This document shows, piece after piece, positions 7,368 to 16,026 of a stretch of DNA of 47,303 nt (position 1 is the stretch's first letter; each line of letters begins with the position of its first letter). This DNA comes from Candidatus Peregrinibacteria bacterium GW2011_GWF2_38_29 (GTDB taxonomy: Bacteria; Patescibacteriota; Gracilibacteria; UBA1369; UBA12463). The stretch spans positions 1 through 47,303 of the forward strand of contig LBUS01000016.1 in NCBI GenBank assembly GCA_000992695.1, in the 5' to 3' direction. The position numbers and the translations under genes are program-made. The notes under the pieces were generated by a model, which saw only the letters and a program-made list of their open reading frames with translations, was not told where the DNA came from and made no database searches.

Positions 7368-7454
7368 TTTGACATTTATCCTTTAACATTGATTTTGCCA
7401 TTTATCTATGTAACATTTGGCATTCATTTGTCCTTTGGATTTTAGATTTTGTCA
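7368..7454 (-). repeat. Word-repeat tract after ald, TGACAAAATCC family
   Basis: Read in the direction of ald, the tract begins directly at the stop codon with ATGACAAAATCTAAAATCC and continues with words such as AAATGAATG and AATGTTA. Closely related tracts stand just after ndk (15979-16020) and rpmG (28158-28223). Confidence 0.65.
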
Positions 7455-8720
7455 TTATACTGCTGGATTTGCGCTATCCGCAGGAGCAACTGAAGCTGCA
7501 ACAGGCGCAGCAACAACCGCTTCCGCAGGCTTAACACTTCCCTGCTCTCTTGTCATTCCAAGCATATCCATCAAATCCGAATAATCAGCCATTCTTCCCA
7601 AATCTTCCGCAACAGGCTTCCATGTGATTTTACCGGCATATGTATTTACACCTTTTGCAAAACCACCATCTTTTTTCAAAGAAGATTTGATAGCCTTAAC
7701 AACGCCTTTATTCGCCATTTCCATCAAATAAGTAATCGTGGCAAATGTAAGCGCTTGTGTTGAATGTCTTGAAACCTGACCCGGCATATTTGCTACACAA
7801 CAGAAGATTTTGCCTTCAATTTCGTAAATCGGATGGCTGTGTGACGTGGCTTTTGAACCCCAAATACAACCACCTTGATCAATGGCGACATCAACAAGAA
7901 CTGAGCCATTTTTCATTGATTTTACATGTTCTTCCGTAACAACTCTTGGAGCTTTTGCGCCCGGAACAAGAACGGCTCCAATAACAACATCTGCATTCTT
8001 GATTGCCTCAGCAAATACCGTAGGTTCTGAAACTAAAATTTGAACATTTTTCATCAAATTTGAACCAAGATATTTTTTGAAATCTTTCTTCAAAAATTCA
8101 ACTTTTGCAGGATTCATATCAAAAATAACTACTTTTCCACCCATTCCTGCGGCTGTTTTTGCAGCTCTTGCGCCAACAACTCCACCTCCAACAACAACGG
8201 TTTTTGGAAGATCCGTATTTGGAATAACACCCATCGTAATACCAAATCCATTATATTTTTTCTGTAAATATTGAGCAGCATACTGAACAGCAAGAACACC
8301 GGCAACGTCGCTCATTGGAGCCAAAAGGGGAAGCCCTCCTTTCTTTCCGACAACAGTTTCATATGCAACGCCCGTGATTTTGTTATCCAATAAAACCTGT
8401 GTCAACTGAGGGTCAACTCCCGACAAATGCAAATAGGTATAAAGCGTTTTTCCGGCCAATTTAGCAAGCAAAGGATATTCAGCCGGAATTGGTTCCTTAA
8501 CTTTTACCAAAATATCAACTTTTTCAACAAGCTCATCCGGAGTTGCAATCATTTGTGCTCCAGAAGCGCTGTATTCTTCATCGCTAAAGCCTGAACCGAC
8601 TCCCGCTCCGTTCTGTGCAAGAACAGTGTGTCCCGCGCCAACTAATTCCTTTGCTCCGCTTGGAGTAAGACCAACGCGATTTTCATTGTCCTTGATTTCC
8701 TTGAGTACGCCGATAATCAT
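7455..8720 (-). CDS. ald: Alanine dehydrogenase
   Basis: Interconverts L-alanine and pyruvate plus ammonia with NAD. The N-terminal MIIGVLKEIKDNENRVGLTP carries the family signature, with the substrate-binding arginine and later lysine (DILVKVKEP). The Rossmann motif is VVGGGVVGARAAKTA near residue 173, and the conserved NMPGQVSRHST region is present near 300. The core is about 370 residues; a further 40-50 residues, ending in an Ala/Pro/Val tail, extend beyond the usual end and look low-complexity. It follows the HD/TGS gene on the same strand but has its own structured leader (8738-8792). Confidence 0.95.
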   Translation of the reverse strand: MIIGVLKEIKDNENRVGLTPSGAKELVGAGHTVLAQNGAGVGSGFSDEEYSASGAQMIATPDELVEKVDILVKVKEPIPAEYPLLAKLAGKTLYTYLHLSGVDPQLTQVLLDNKITGVAYETVVGKKGGLPLLAPMSDVAGVLAVQYAAQYLQKKYNGFGITMGVIPNTDLPKTVVVGGGVVGARAAKTAAGMGGKVVIFDMNPAKVEFLKKDFKKYLGSNLMKNVQILVSEPTVFAEAIKNADVVIGAVLVPGAKAPRVVTEEHVKSMKNGSVLVDVAIDQGGCIWGSKATSHSHPIYEIEGKIFCCVANMPGQVSRHSTQALTFATITYLMEMANKGVVKAIKSSLKKDGGFAKGVNTYAGKITWKPVAEDLGRMADYSDLMDMLGMTREQGSVKPAEAVVAAPVAASVAPADSANPAV

Positions 8721-8737
8721 TTTAAATTGGGTTAGTA

Positions 8738-8792
8738 AAATAAATTATCCAGTCTGATTAAAACTGGGTATTTTTGTGAAGATAATTTATTT
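8738..8792. promoter_or_regulatory. Long hairpin in the ald leader
   Basis: A perfect 12-bp inverted repeat, AAATAAATTATC (8738-8749) and GATAATTTATTT (8781-8792), encloses an inner stem CCAGT (8749-8753) with ACTGG (8763-8767). On the minus strand it stands between the HD/TGS gene and the ald start, about 17 nt before the ATG. It may be an operator or leader hairpin; the AT-rich outer stem makes a classical terminator unlikely. Confidence 0.55.
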
Positions 8793-8873
8793 CTTTATAT
8801 CAGATCTGACGCAAACAATCCACAAGAACAAATTGCGAAGTTTAAAAAATGTTACGCTCTATTTTATGCGAAT

Positions 8874-11135
8874 TTAAGCCGCGAGCTTAAAATTACTTCT
8901 GGTCAAATCGAGACCATGAGTTTTGGCTATCCAAGGCAAAATATCACTGACTAAATTCCTCCTAACGGTTTCTATTTGAAGCAGCTGAGACTCTTCGCCC
9001 AAAACATCGTCTTCATCAACATAAATATTAACGTCATCACCATTTTGAATAACATATCTAAAATTATCCAAATTTGGACCAACGGAACACCCAATGATTC
9101 TATAAAAAAGCGACGTAGATGTAACATTAAACAACGTATAAGCGACATTCGATCCTAGCGGCAAATCAATCTCACCAAAATCTTCAGTTTTCAACACACC
9201 GTTTTTTCTCCTTGAAATCTTAACACTTGCCTTAACCATCGGCGGAAACAAAGCATAAACATTGAATTCAATTAATTTTTTAAGCTCGGAAATTACGTTT
9301 GGACTAATGGTTCCGGGGATTTTCGGTAAATCACTATCCGCTGGAGCGTCAACCGTTTCAAACGCCAATCTTCGGGCATTTTTCACAACCATTTCAAGAA
9401 TTTGACTAATTGAATCCAAACAAGAAAATTGAGATTGAATTTTTACAACACGATCTGCGATTCTTCTAAAAGCCTCAATCATATATGCCATAGCCATTTC
9501 ATCCCCATCAATCACGGCAGAATGTATTAATCCGTAAAAATGCTTTCTCATGTCTGAAGGACTATCAAAAACCGCATAAACAACGTCTCCAAAATGTGAT
9601 CTATCGGAACCAACGGATTTTCTTCTATCTGTAGCATATTCAAACATGGACCCAAATGGAGTATCACGGTCTTCTTTATATACACCAACATCCAAAGGCT
9701 CAAAATATTTTACAAAAATTTGTCTTGCAACATCAGCTATCGTTTGATTGCTGAAAGAATCATTGGTGGAAGGAACAAAAATAACATTATGCTGAAAAGG
9801 CTGACTCATTGCTTTTGCTCCGGAAACACTAACTGAAGAAGGCATAGCTCTTCTTGATTTTCTTTTAATAGCATCTTTTCTATGACGCAAAGCGCGCGGA
9901 CGAGAAATAATCGCATAATCTTGACCGTAAATAGGACTAAAACCAATTATCCCGGCACGTTTTTCCATCTCTGTCTGAAAAAATCGTATCAAAGCGGCTT
10001 CAGGATCATAAGCTTTTATAACTTCCTTTCTAAGATTAAAAAACGGGCGCCACTCACTTTTATCGATGAGTTCAATGAAATCCGTAATCCAATCGGCGGC
10101 ACTGGTCATGCCAAAATATATTGCACAAATATAAAAAACATAAGAAGTTTCATTCATCATAGCCTCAAAAATAACAGGTTTTTTTGTTTTTAAATAATGA
10201 CTGGTTTGCTCATTATCAAGCCTATCCAAAATCTTGACAATAAAACATTTTAAATTATTCAAAAACCATTCCGTCCTGTCTTCGGGAGTACGACCTTCAG
10301 GCAATTTTGGAACATAAGTCAATCTTCCCAATAATTCAATCAAATGCTGCTCGCGTGACATTTCATCATTATCCGCTTTACTAATAATGGAAATTAATCT
10401 GGACATTTTATCTCCACTCTCATTTAATGAAGGATTTTGATTGTCATCAATCTGATCCAGAACTTTCCCCTTCAAATAATCAAGCGCCGTTTTCGGCAAA
10501 TTAATCCCCTTTTCACCAAAAAATCCTCTCCCAAAATCTTCAACAACATCATGTAAAATTCCAAGCTCAACAGTTGTTTCGTCAAGCAAACCGACTGAAA
10601 CAGGGCGGGTTTCGGAAAGCGCAACTCGAAGGGGATGGCGAATATAATCAAGTTGTTTGCCGGGAATCTGCTCACCGGTTTTTGGATCATAATCGCTCTC
10701 ATGTCTTTTTTGACGAAAGTGAATCAAAAAAGCCCAAGCAACGTCATATCTAAGCCTATCTTCCCATCCGGGAGCAAATTGCTTTTCACTAAGCCCCATT
10801 TCATTAATTGATTTTTTAATAACAGCAATTCTTGGCTCAACCTTTGTCTCAAAAATATCAATTAATTTTTCGTAAAATATTCTCTGATAATTTTTATGCT
10901 TGAGAATTCTAAGATTAGTCTCGTTCGGTTCTTGAATTCGGCTATAAACATTAGGAAATTCAAGAGAAAAAAACGTAAAAACTTTATCGATTTGCGGCAA
11001 CGCGGGCATTTTTTCAAGCCTAACGCCCAAATCCGGAAATCTTTGACAAATTTCATCAAGATCAAAAAAATCAGCTACATAATCAGGACATTCACGAACA
11101 CCTTCATAGTGCTCAGCCCCATTTTCTTTACTCAT
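8874..11135 (-). CDS. SpoT-like HD protein with TGS-like C-terminus, no visible synthetase
   Basis: A 753-residue protein. Residues about 165-311 carry the HD hydrolase signatures of RelA/SpoT enzymes: YIRHPLRVA, GILHDVVEDF with the HD pair, ISIISKAD, and VKILDRLDNEQT, matching the family's VKLADRLHNxRT. About 650-705 resemble a TGS domain: GEIDLPLGSNVAYTL, then RIIGCSVG and a NGDDVNI strand. The middle 350 residues lack the synthetase motifs expected there (RxKxxxSIxxK, the catalytic EQIRT strand). It may hydrolyse (p)ppGpp or a related nucleotide, with an unknown middle domain. The frame extends to a TTG at 11165, but the ATG at 11135 is preferred. Confidence 0.65.
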   Translation of the reverse strand: MSKENGAEHYEGVRECPDYVADFFDLDEICQRFPDLGVRLEKMPALPQIDKVFTFFSLEFPNVYSRIQEPNETNLRILKHKNYQRIFYEKLIDIFETKVEPRIAVIKKSINEMGLSEKQFAPGWEDRLRYDVAWAFLIHFRQKRHESDYDPKTGEQIPGKQLDYIRHPLRVALSETRPVSVGLLDETTVELGILHDVVEDFGRGFFGEKGINLPKTALDYLKGKVLDQIDDNQNPSLNESGDKMSRLISIISKADNDEMSREQHLIELLGRLTYVPKLPEGRTPEDRTEWFLNNLKCFIVKILDRLDNEQTSHYLKTKKPVIFEAMMNETSYVFYICAIYFGMTSAADWITDFIELIDKSEWRPFFNLRKEVIKAYDPEAALIRFFQTEMEKRAGIIGFSPIYGQDYAIISRPRALRHRKDAIKRKSRRAMPSSVSVSGAKAMSQPFQHNVIFVPSTNDSFSNQTIADVARQIFVKYFEPLDVGVYKEDRDTPFGSMFEYATDRRKSVGSDRSHFGDVVYAVFDSPSDMRKHFYGLIHSAVIDGDEMAMAYMIEAFRRIADRVVKIQSQFSCLDSISQILEMVVKNARRLAFETVDAPADSDLPKIPGTISPNVISELKKLIEFNVYALFPPMVKASVKISRRKNGVLKTEDFGEIDLPLGSNVAYTLFNVTSTSLFYRIIGCSVGPNLDNFRYVIQNGDDVNIYVDEDDVLGEESQLLQIETVRRNLVSDILPWIAKTHGLDLTRSNFKLAA

Positions 11136-11232
11136 ACTTCGTGTATTTTTAACACAAGGAAGCAACTATACATAAAAACAACAAATTTGTCCAACAAACT
11201 TGTAATCGCGCGGTATGACCGCACTTCTAAAA

Positions 11233-11889
11233 TCAAATCTCCACAGCTTTTCGAAGTTTTTTTATAGCGGCAACCCTTCTTTTACTGCTAAAAATATAAT
11301 TACCGGAAACAAAAATATTCGCACCATAATAAGAGGAAACTTTAGCGGTTTTTGGGTTAATACCACCATCAACTTCAATATTCAATTTCGGACAAATATG
11401 TCTCAAGTATTTTATTTTATGCAAAACGGATTTAATAAACGGCTGACCACCAAAGCCCGGATTAACAGTCATAAGCAAAACCAAATCAGCCTCATTTAAA
11501 ATGCCATAAATTTTGGAAAGTGGGGTGTGCGGATTTATAGAAACACCAGCCTTGCAACCAAGTTTTTTGATATAACGAATCACTTTTTTCAAATCACGCT
11601 TACAAGTCTCATGATGCACAGTTATATATCGCGCATATGGCGCAAAATCTTTTATATATTTCATTGGATCTTCGATCATCAAATGCACATCCAGCGGAAT
11701 TTTACTTTTAATATGCTTTACAACAACAGGACCAATCGTAATATTAGGCACAAAATGGCCGTCCATAACATCAACGTGAATCAAATCGACATGATGCTTC
11801 AAACTCGCAATATCTTCGTTTAAACGCCCAAAATCAGCCGATAAAATCGATGCTGCAATCTGTTTTGGTAAAAGTTTTATTTTGGCCAT
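11233..11889 (-). CDS. rpe: Ribulose-phosphate 3-epimerase
   Basis: Interconverts ribulose 5-phosphate and xylulose 5-phosphate. A 218-residue TIM barrel with AASILSADFGRL at the start, HVDVMDGHFVPNITIGP (metal-binding His and catalytic Asp), HLMIEDP, LLMTVNPGFGGQPF (the phosphate loop), and EVDGGINPKT with the second catalytic aspartate. It is the last gene of the tktA-tktB-prs-rpiB-rpe run and overlaps rpiB by 13 nt, so translation is probably coupled. Confidence 0.96.
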   Translation of the reverse strand: MAKIKLLPKQIAASILSADFGRLNEDIASLKHHVDLIHVDVMDGHFVPNITIGPVVVKHIKSKIPLDVHLMIEDPMKYIKDFAPYARYITVHHETCKRDLKKVIRYIKKLGCKAGVSINPHTPLSKIYGILNEADLVLLMTVNPGFGGQPFIKSVLHKIKYLRHICPKLNIEVDGGINPKTAKVSSYYGANIFVSGNYIFSSKRRVAAIKKLRKAVEI

Positions 11890-12332
11890 ACTTTTGTCAT
11901 TTTTTCAACACGTCTTATGTGTCTTTCTTCATTTTCAAACTCTGTTTCCAGAAATTTTTGTGTAATTTTTTTTGCAACTTCAATATCAATCAAACGCGCA
12001 CCCATACAAAGAACATTTGCATTATTATGTTTTCTCGCAAATTCCGCCATAGCCTCATTTACGCATTCCGCTGCGCGAATCCCTTGCAATTTATTTGCAG
12101 CAATCGACATCCCAATCCCTGTTCCGCAAATCAAAACTCCAACAGCATTAGGAATTTCAATAACTTTCTCAGTAACTTCACGCGCAATATCGGGATAATC
12201 AACCGAATCCGTTGAAAAAGTTCCAAGATCGATAATTTGATATCCCAATCCTTCAGCAAATTTCTTAATCTCACCTTTCATCTCATATCCCGCGTGATCC
12301 GCCCCTATGTAAACTTTAGTTTTATTTGTCAT
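11877..12332 (-). CDS. rpiB: Ribose-5-phosphate isomerase B
   Basis: Interconverts ribose 5-phosphate and ribulose 5-phosphate. A 151-residue RpiB/LacAB protein: IGADHAGYEMK at the N-terminus, VLICGTGIGMSIAANK with the catalytic cysteine, IRAAECVNEAMAEFARKHNNANVLCMGARL with the conserved histidine and asparagines. Its product and that of rpe feed the transketolase encoded upstream in the same run. Confidence 0.96.
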   Translation of the reverse strand: MTNKTKVYIGADHAGYEMKGEIKKFAEGLGYQIIDLGTFSTDSVDYPDIAREVTEKVIEIPNAVGVLICGTGIGMSIAANKLQGIRAAECVNEAMAEFARKHNNANVLCMGARLIDIEVAKKITQKFLETEFENEERHIRRVEKMTKVWPK

Positions 12333-12407
12333 TAAGTAGTTTTAAGTTCGTTATTAAGTTTTAAGTTTTCAGTTGTGGTTTTGAGCTTTGAGTTGTAACT
12401 TTTGAGC
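12333..12407 (-). repeat. Word-repeat tract after prs
   Basis: Directly after the prs stop codon, in gene orientation, come the words GCTCAAAAGTTACAACTC, AAAGCTCAAAACCACAAC, then AAAACTTAAAACTTAAT. The core CTCAAAGCTCAAAACCACAA is shared with 203-262 and nearly with 44434-44478. The tract lies inside the operon, between prs and rpiB. Confidence 0.65.
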
Positions 12408-13337
12408 TTACAATACTACGGTTACGGATTTTGACTCATGCACATTCTTTATCACATCACCAAGCATATTCGCAACGGACAAAACTTTCAAATTTTGCAT
12501 GATTTTTTTCTTATCAAGAGGGATGGTGTCTGTAATAACTATTTCTTTAAATTTAGCTTTCTTAAGCCTTTGAACGGCAGGATCGGAAAATACCGCATGA
12601 GTAGCGGCAAGATAAATATCTTTATTCGCACCACTCTTTCTTAAAGCTTCCGCCGCATTGCAAACCGAACCCGCCGTATCGATCATGTCATCATAAAGCA
12701 AACAAGTTCGGCCCTTAACGTCGCCAACAACGCTCGTAACTTCCGAAACATTATGCGCTGTTCTTGATTTATAAATAATCGCAAGTTCCGCGCCTATTAA
12801 ATTTGCAAACTTCTTGGCTTCCTTAACGCCTCCGGCATCAGGAGAAACAACTGTTAAATCCTTGATTTTCTTTTTATTAAAATATTGAACAAAAAGTTTT
12901 CGTGCAATCAAGTTATCAACCGGAAAATCAAAAAATCCTTGTACCTGATCCGAATGCAAAGTGATTGTAACCAAATGATCTGCGCCGGCAGAAGAAATCA
13001 AATCCGCAACAAGCTTTGCTGAAATAGGTTCACGCGGAACAGTCACACGATCTTGTCTTGCATATCCATAATATGGCATAACAACGTGCACTTTCGCCGC
13101 AAATGCTCGCTTCAAAGAATCCATCATTATAAAAAGCTCCATCAAATCTTTATCAACATTATGCGTTGCAGTTTGAACAATAAAAACATCACAACCACGC
13201 ACGGTTTCAAGTGGTCGCGCATAAACTTCTCCACATGCAAATCTGGAAACCAAAATCTCAGACAATTTCACGCCCAAATGCCTTGCAATAGCTTTCGCAA
13301 GCTCCGGATGCGATGTCCCTGAAAAAATTTTGAAAAT
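12408..13337 (-). CDS. prs: Ribose-phosphate pyrophosphokinase with a probable ATT start
   Basis: Makes PRPP from ribose 5-phosphate and ATP. Visible are the ATP-binding PYYGYARQDR, the catalytic-flexible KSRTAHNVSEV, and the PRPP loop CLLYDDMIDTAGS. The first ATG/GTG/TTG-type codon is a TTG at 13277, giving 289 residues and cutting off a conserved segment. Upstream codons in frame still read KIFSGTSHPELAKAIARH, the typical Prs N-terminus, and a TAA stands one codon before the ATT at 13335-13337. The window between that stop and the conserved block contains no usual start codon, so ATT is the best candidate; it gives 309 residues, the normal length. Confidence 0.9.
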   Translation of the reverse strand: MFKIFSGTSHPELAKAIARHLGVKLSEILVSRFACGEVYARPLETVRGCDVFIVQTATHNVDKDLMELFIMMDSLKRAFAAKVHVVMPYYGYARQDRVTVPREPISAKLVADLISSAGADHLVTITLHSDQVQGFFDFPVDNLIARKLFVQYFNKKKIKDLTVVSPDAGGVKEAKKFANLIGAELAIIYKSRTAHNVSEVTSVVGDVKGRTCLLYDDMIDTAGSVCNAAEALRKSGANKDIYLAATHAVFSDPAVQRLKKAKFKEIVITDTIPLDKKKIMQNLKVLSVANMLGDVIKNVHESKSVTVVL

Positions 13338-13392
13338 TTGTTATTGGTTTGAAAATTGATTATTTGATAATTGAAAATTGAATGTAAATTGA
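13338..13392 (-). repeat. AT-rich word-repeat tract between tktB and prs
   Basis: The tract uses the words TTGAAAATTGA, TTATTTGATAA and GATTATTGA. It stands directly after the tktB stop and fills the gap to prs. It is related in style, but not in sequence, to the tracts after ald and prs. Confidence 0.5.
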
Positions 13393-14337
13393 TTATTGAT
13401 ACTTGATTATTTTCTTATATATTCCCTCCGCATCTAGTCCATATTTCTTATACAACTCTTCCCATTTTCCGGATTCACCAAATTTATCTTCAATACCAAT
13501 TTTATGTAAAACTTTTGGATATTTTTCACACAAAACTTCAGAAATCGCGCCTCCAAGTCCACCTAAAATATTATGATCTTCCGCGCTAAAAAGCATCTTG
13601 CATTTTTTCGCATAAGAAATAATCAAATCTTCATCAATAGGTTTAATACTGCACATATTTATAACCGCGACAGAAAGCCCTTCAGCTGCCAATTTTTTAG
13701 CAGCCTCAAGTGCAAAATGCACCATTGTCCCAATCGCAAAAATCGCAATATCATTACCATCTTTTATAACACTTCCCTTCCCTATCTGAAATTTATAAGT
13801 ATCATCATAAATAATCGGCATGGCCGGTCTTGAAAAACGCAAATAAGTTGGACCATAATCTTCAACAACAACTTTCATCATTGCTTTTGTTTCAGCTCCA
13901 TCAGCGGGACAAAAAACTTTAAAATTCGGAATCACGCGCGTAATCGCAATATCTTCAAAAGCTTGATGTGTCGCGCCATCTTCCCCGACAGAAAGCCCTC
14001 CGTGCGATCCAACAACTTTCACATTAAAGTTCCCATAACCAACACTTGTGCGAAGTTGCTCCCATGCACGCCCTGCGGAAAATACCGCAAAACTTCCGGC
14101 AAAAGGAATTTTTCCTCTTATCGCAAAACCGCATGCCGCTCCCACCATATTCGATTCCGCAATCCCAAAATTAAAATGCCTTTCAGGAAAATTCTGCGCA
14201 AAAATATTTGTAAAAAGAGAACTTCCAACGTCACTATCCAAAACAACAATATTTTTATATTTACCGGAAAGTTCAGCTAGGGCTTGCCCAAATGCTTTTC
14301 TTGTCGCTATTTTTTCAGTCGATTTTTCGTCCAACAT
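13393..14337 (-). CDS. tktB: Transketolase, C-terminal subunit
   Basis: The pyrimidine-binding half of a split transketolase (314 residues). Visible are VVLDSDVGSS, the thiamine-activating glutamate in FNFGIAESNMVGAACGFA, SHGGLSVGEDGATHQAFEDIA, and the C-terminal domain with GTMVHFALEAAKKL. It starts 2 nt after the tktA stop, so the two halves are co-translated and should form an alpha2beta2 enzyme that moves two-carbon units between sugar phosphates. Confidence 0.95.
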   Translation of the reverse strand: MLDEKSTEKIATRKAFGQALAELSGKYKNIVVLDSDVGSSLFTNIFAQNFPERHFNFGIAESNMVGAACGFAIRGKIPFAGSFAVFSAGRAWEQLRTSVGYGNFNVKVVGSHGGLSVGEDGATHQAFEDIAITRVIPNFKVFCPADGAETKAMMKVVVEDYGPTYLRFSRPAMPIIYDDTYKFQIGKGSVIKDGNDIAIFAIGTMVHFALEAAKKLAAEGLSVAVINMCSIKPIDEDLIISYAKKCKMLFSAEDHNILGGLGGAISEVLCEKYPKVLHKIGIEDKFGESGKWEELYKKYGLDAEGIYKKIIKYQ

Positions 14338-14339
14338 AT

Positions 14340-15188
14340 TTATTTACAATCATTGATTATATTTTGAATAGCAGGAACCGCAACAGCCATTTCTTCTTTA
14401 CTCAAAGCCACTCCATGATATGAAGCTTTTCCCTCAGCAAAACTAACTCCTTTGCCTTTTATCGTATTCGCAACTATCGCAACAGGCTTTCTTGGATTAT
14501 CAACAGCTTTTGAGAAAGCCTTTAATAAATCGGAAATATTATGCCCATCCATAACTTGAAGCGTCAAAAATCCAAACGCATCAAATTTGTCCACAACAGG
14601 ATCAATGCTCATAACAGACCTAACATATCCATCCATCTGCACTCCATTGTTATCCAAAATAACCACCAAATTATCAAGCTTATGATGACCGGCAGCCATA
14701 AGCGCTTCCCAAACAATCCCTTCTTGAAACTCCCCGTCACCAACCATCACATAAACTTTATTCGGCTTCTTTTCCATTTTAAGACACATCGCAAGACCAA
14801 CAGCGGCCGAAATTCCACTTCCAAGGGTCCCGGTCGTCATTGTCACGCCCGGCGTTTTTCGCACAGGATGGCCCTGAAGAAGCGCGCCCATTTGCCTAAA
14901 ATGATTCAACTCTTCTTTTGGGAAGAATCCCAAATCCGCCAAAATCACATAAAGCGCGGGACAAGAGTGTCCTTTCGACAAGATAAAATAATCCTGATCG
15001 GTCCAATCCGGATTTTTAGGATCAGTATTTAAAAACTTTTTGCCCTTGCTCTCACCAAAATAAAGTGTCGTTATAATATCAATCGCAGAAAGAGACCCTC
15101 CGGTATGCCCGGAATTTGCCTTATGTATCATGTTTAGGATGTCTATCCTAAACTCATGCGCTTTTCTTTTTATATCAATTTCCTCCAT
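14340..15188 (-). CDS. tktA: Transketolase, N-terminal subunit
   Basis: The thiamine-diphosphate-binding half (282 residues): ILNMIHKANSGHTGGSLSA, ILSKGHSCPALYVIL, GTLGSGISAAVGLAM, and the ThDP/Mg motif VGDGEFQEGIVWEA continuing to DNNGVQMDG. It opens the pentose phosphate run, which lacks transaldolase within this window. The split form is common in archaea, CPR bacteria and some Gram-positives. Confidence 0.95.
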   Translation of the reverse strand: MEEIDIKRKAHEFRIDILNMIHKANSGHTGGSLSAIDIITTLYFGESKGKKFLNTDPKNPDWTDQDYFILSKGHSCPALYVILADLGFFPKEELNHFRQMGALLQGHPVRKTPGVTMTTGTLGSGISAAVGLAMCLKMEKKPNKVYVMVGDGEFQEGIVWEALMAAGHHKLDNLVVILDNNGVQMDGYVRSVMSIDPVVDKFDAFGFLTLQVMDGHNISDLLKAFSKAVDNPRKPVAIVANTIKGKGVSFAEGKASYHGVALSKEEMAVAVPAIQNIINDCK

Positions 15189-15246
15189 GCAGCATCACTA
15201 TAGCGACTTTTTAGCCTCAAACGCAACTGCATTTTTTGAAATTTCT

Positions 15247-15963
15247 TTAAAATTTCATGGAATTTACCATTTTTTCAGCATCTTCCGCATATTTCTCATC
15301 ATAAACAGAAATCTCCAAATTATATTTTTCATCAACCATTGTTTTTGGAACAAGCCATTTTGTCACGTATTCTTTCGCACCATCCATTCCAACAAAAAAC
15401 CCTGTTTCTTTTAAAGCATCATGACCGGCAACTTTAACTTTACTCAATTTAATATCTTTTTCACCCGATAAAAGAACTTTTGTTAATCGTGCTTCCGTTT
15501 TGCTAAAATCAATTTTCTCCCAATCGATAATAAAAGGACCCGGAGAAACATCGCCCTTAATTGCAAAATCAAGCGTCTGATATCCTATGCTTATTGGAAA
15601 ATATTCCATAAAACGCTTTCCCTCAGGATTATTTGTAAAAGCAAGACTCCAACTTTTTCCAACAGCCTCCGTTGAAGGAGTCGAAGTTAAATCCTCCAAT
15701 TTTGGCACACCCCACTCTTTTTTATAACAAAAAGAAAACTTCATTCTCTGATCAGTATAAGACATCCAACCTTCGCCAAGCCCGGAACATCTAACCGGAA
15801 ACGTAACATTCTTAAAAAGATTTTTTGAAATTGCGGGCTTTTCACCAAGCAATTCCTTCTGCCACTTTTTAAAATTTCCATTTTGCCAAAAATAAATAAC
15901 AGCAACGGCAACAACCAAAACCGCAAGCAAAATAGCTAAAATTGTTTTCATCTTATTTTTCAT
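15247..15963 (-). CDS. Membrane-anchored extracytoplasmic protein, unknown function
   Basis: A 238-residue protein with a short basic N-terminus and one membrane helix (about residues 7-25, AILLAVLVVAVAVIYFW), then a soluble domain of about 200 residues presumably outside the membrane. Features include YTDQRMKFSFCYKKEWGVP, reminiscent of PsbP-like lipoproteins, and a C-terminal YDEKYAEDAEKMVNSMKF, where PsbP-like proteins typically end with a similar late helix. No lipobox. It follows ndk by 63 nt with a word-repeat tract in between. Function unknown. Confidence 0.7.
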   Translation of the reverse strand: MKNKMKTILAILLAVLVVAVAVIYFWQNGNFKKWQKELLGEKPAISKNLFKNVTFPVRCSGLGEGWMSYTDQRMKFSFCYKKEWGVPKLEDLTSTPSTEAVGKSWSLAFTNNPEGKRFMEYFPISIGYQTLDFAIKGDVSPGPFIIDWEKIDFSKTEARLTKVLLSGEKDIKLSKVKVAGHDALKETGFFVGMDGAKEYVTKWLVPKTMVDEKYNLEISVYDEKYAEDAEKMVNSMKF

Positions 15964-15978
15964 ATAAAAAGGGGTTTA

Positions 15979-16020
15979 ATTTGACATTCATTTGTCATTT
16001 GGATTTTGGATTTTGTCATT
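15979..16020 (-). repeat. Word-repeat tract after ndk
   Basis: In gene orientation the tract starts 6 nt after the ndk stop with AAATGACAAAATCCAAAATC and continues with CAAATGACAAATGAATGTC. It matches the tracts after ald and rpmG at most positions, making this the clearest copy of the family. Confidence 0.7.
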
Positions 16021-16026
16021 TCCAAT

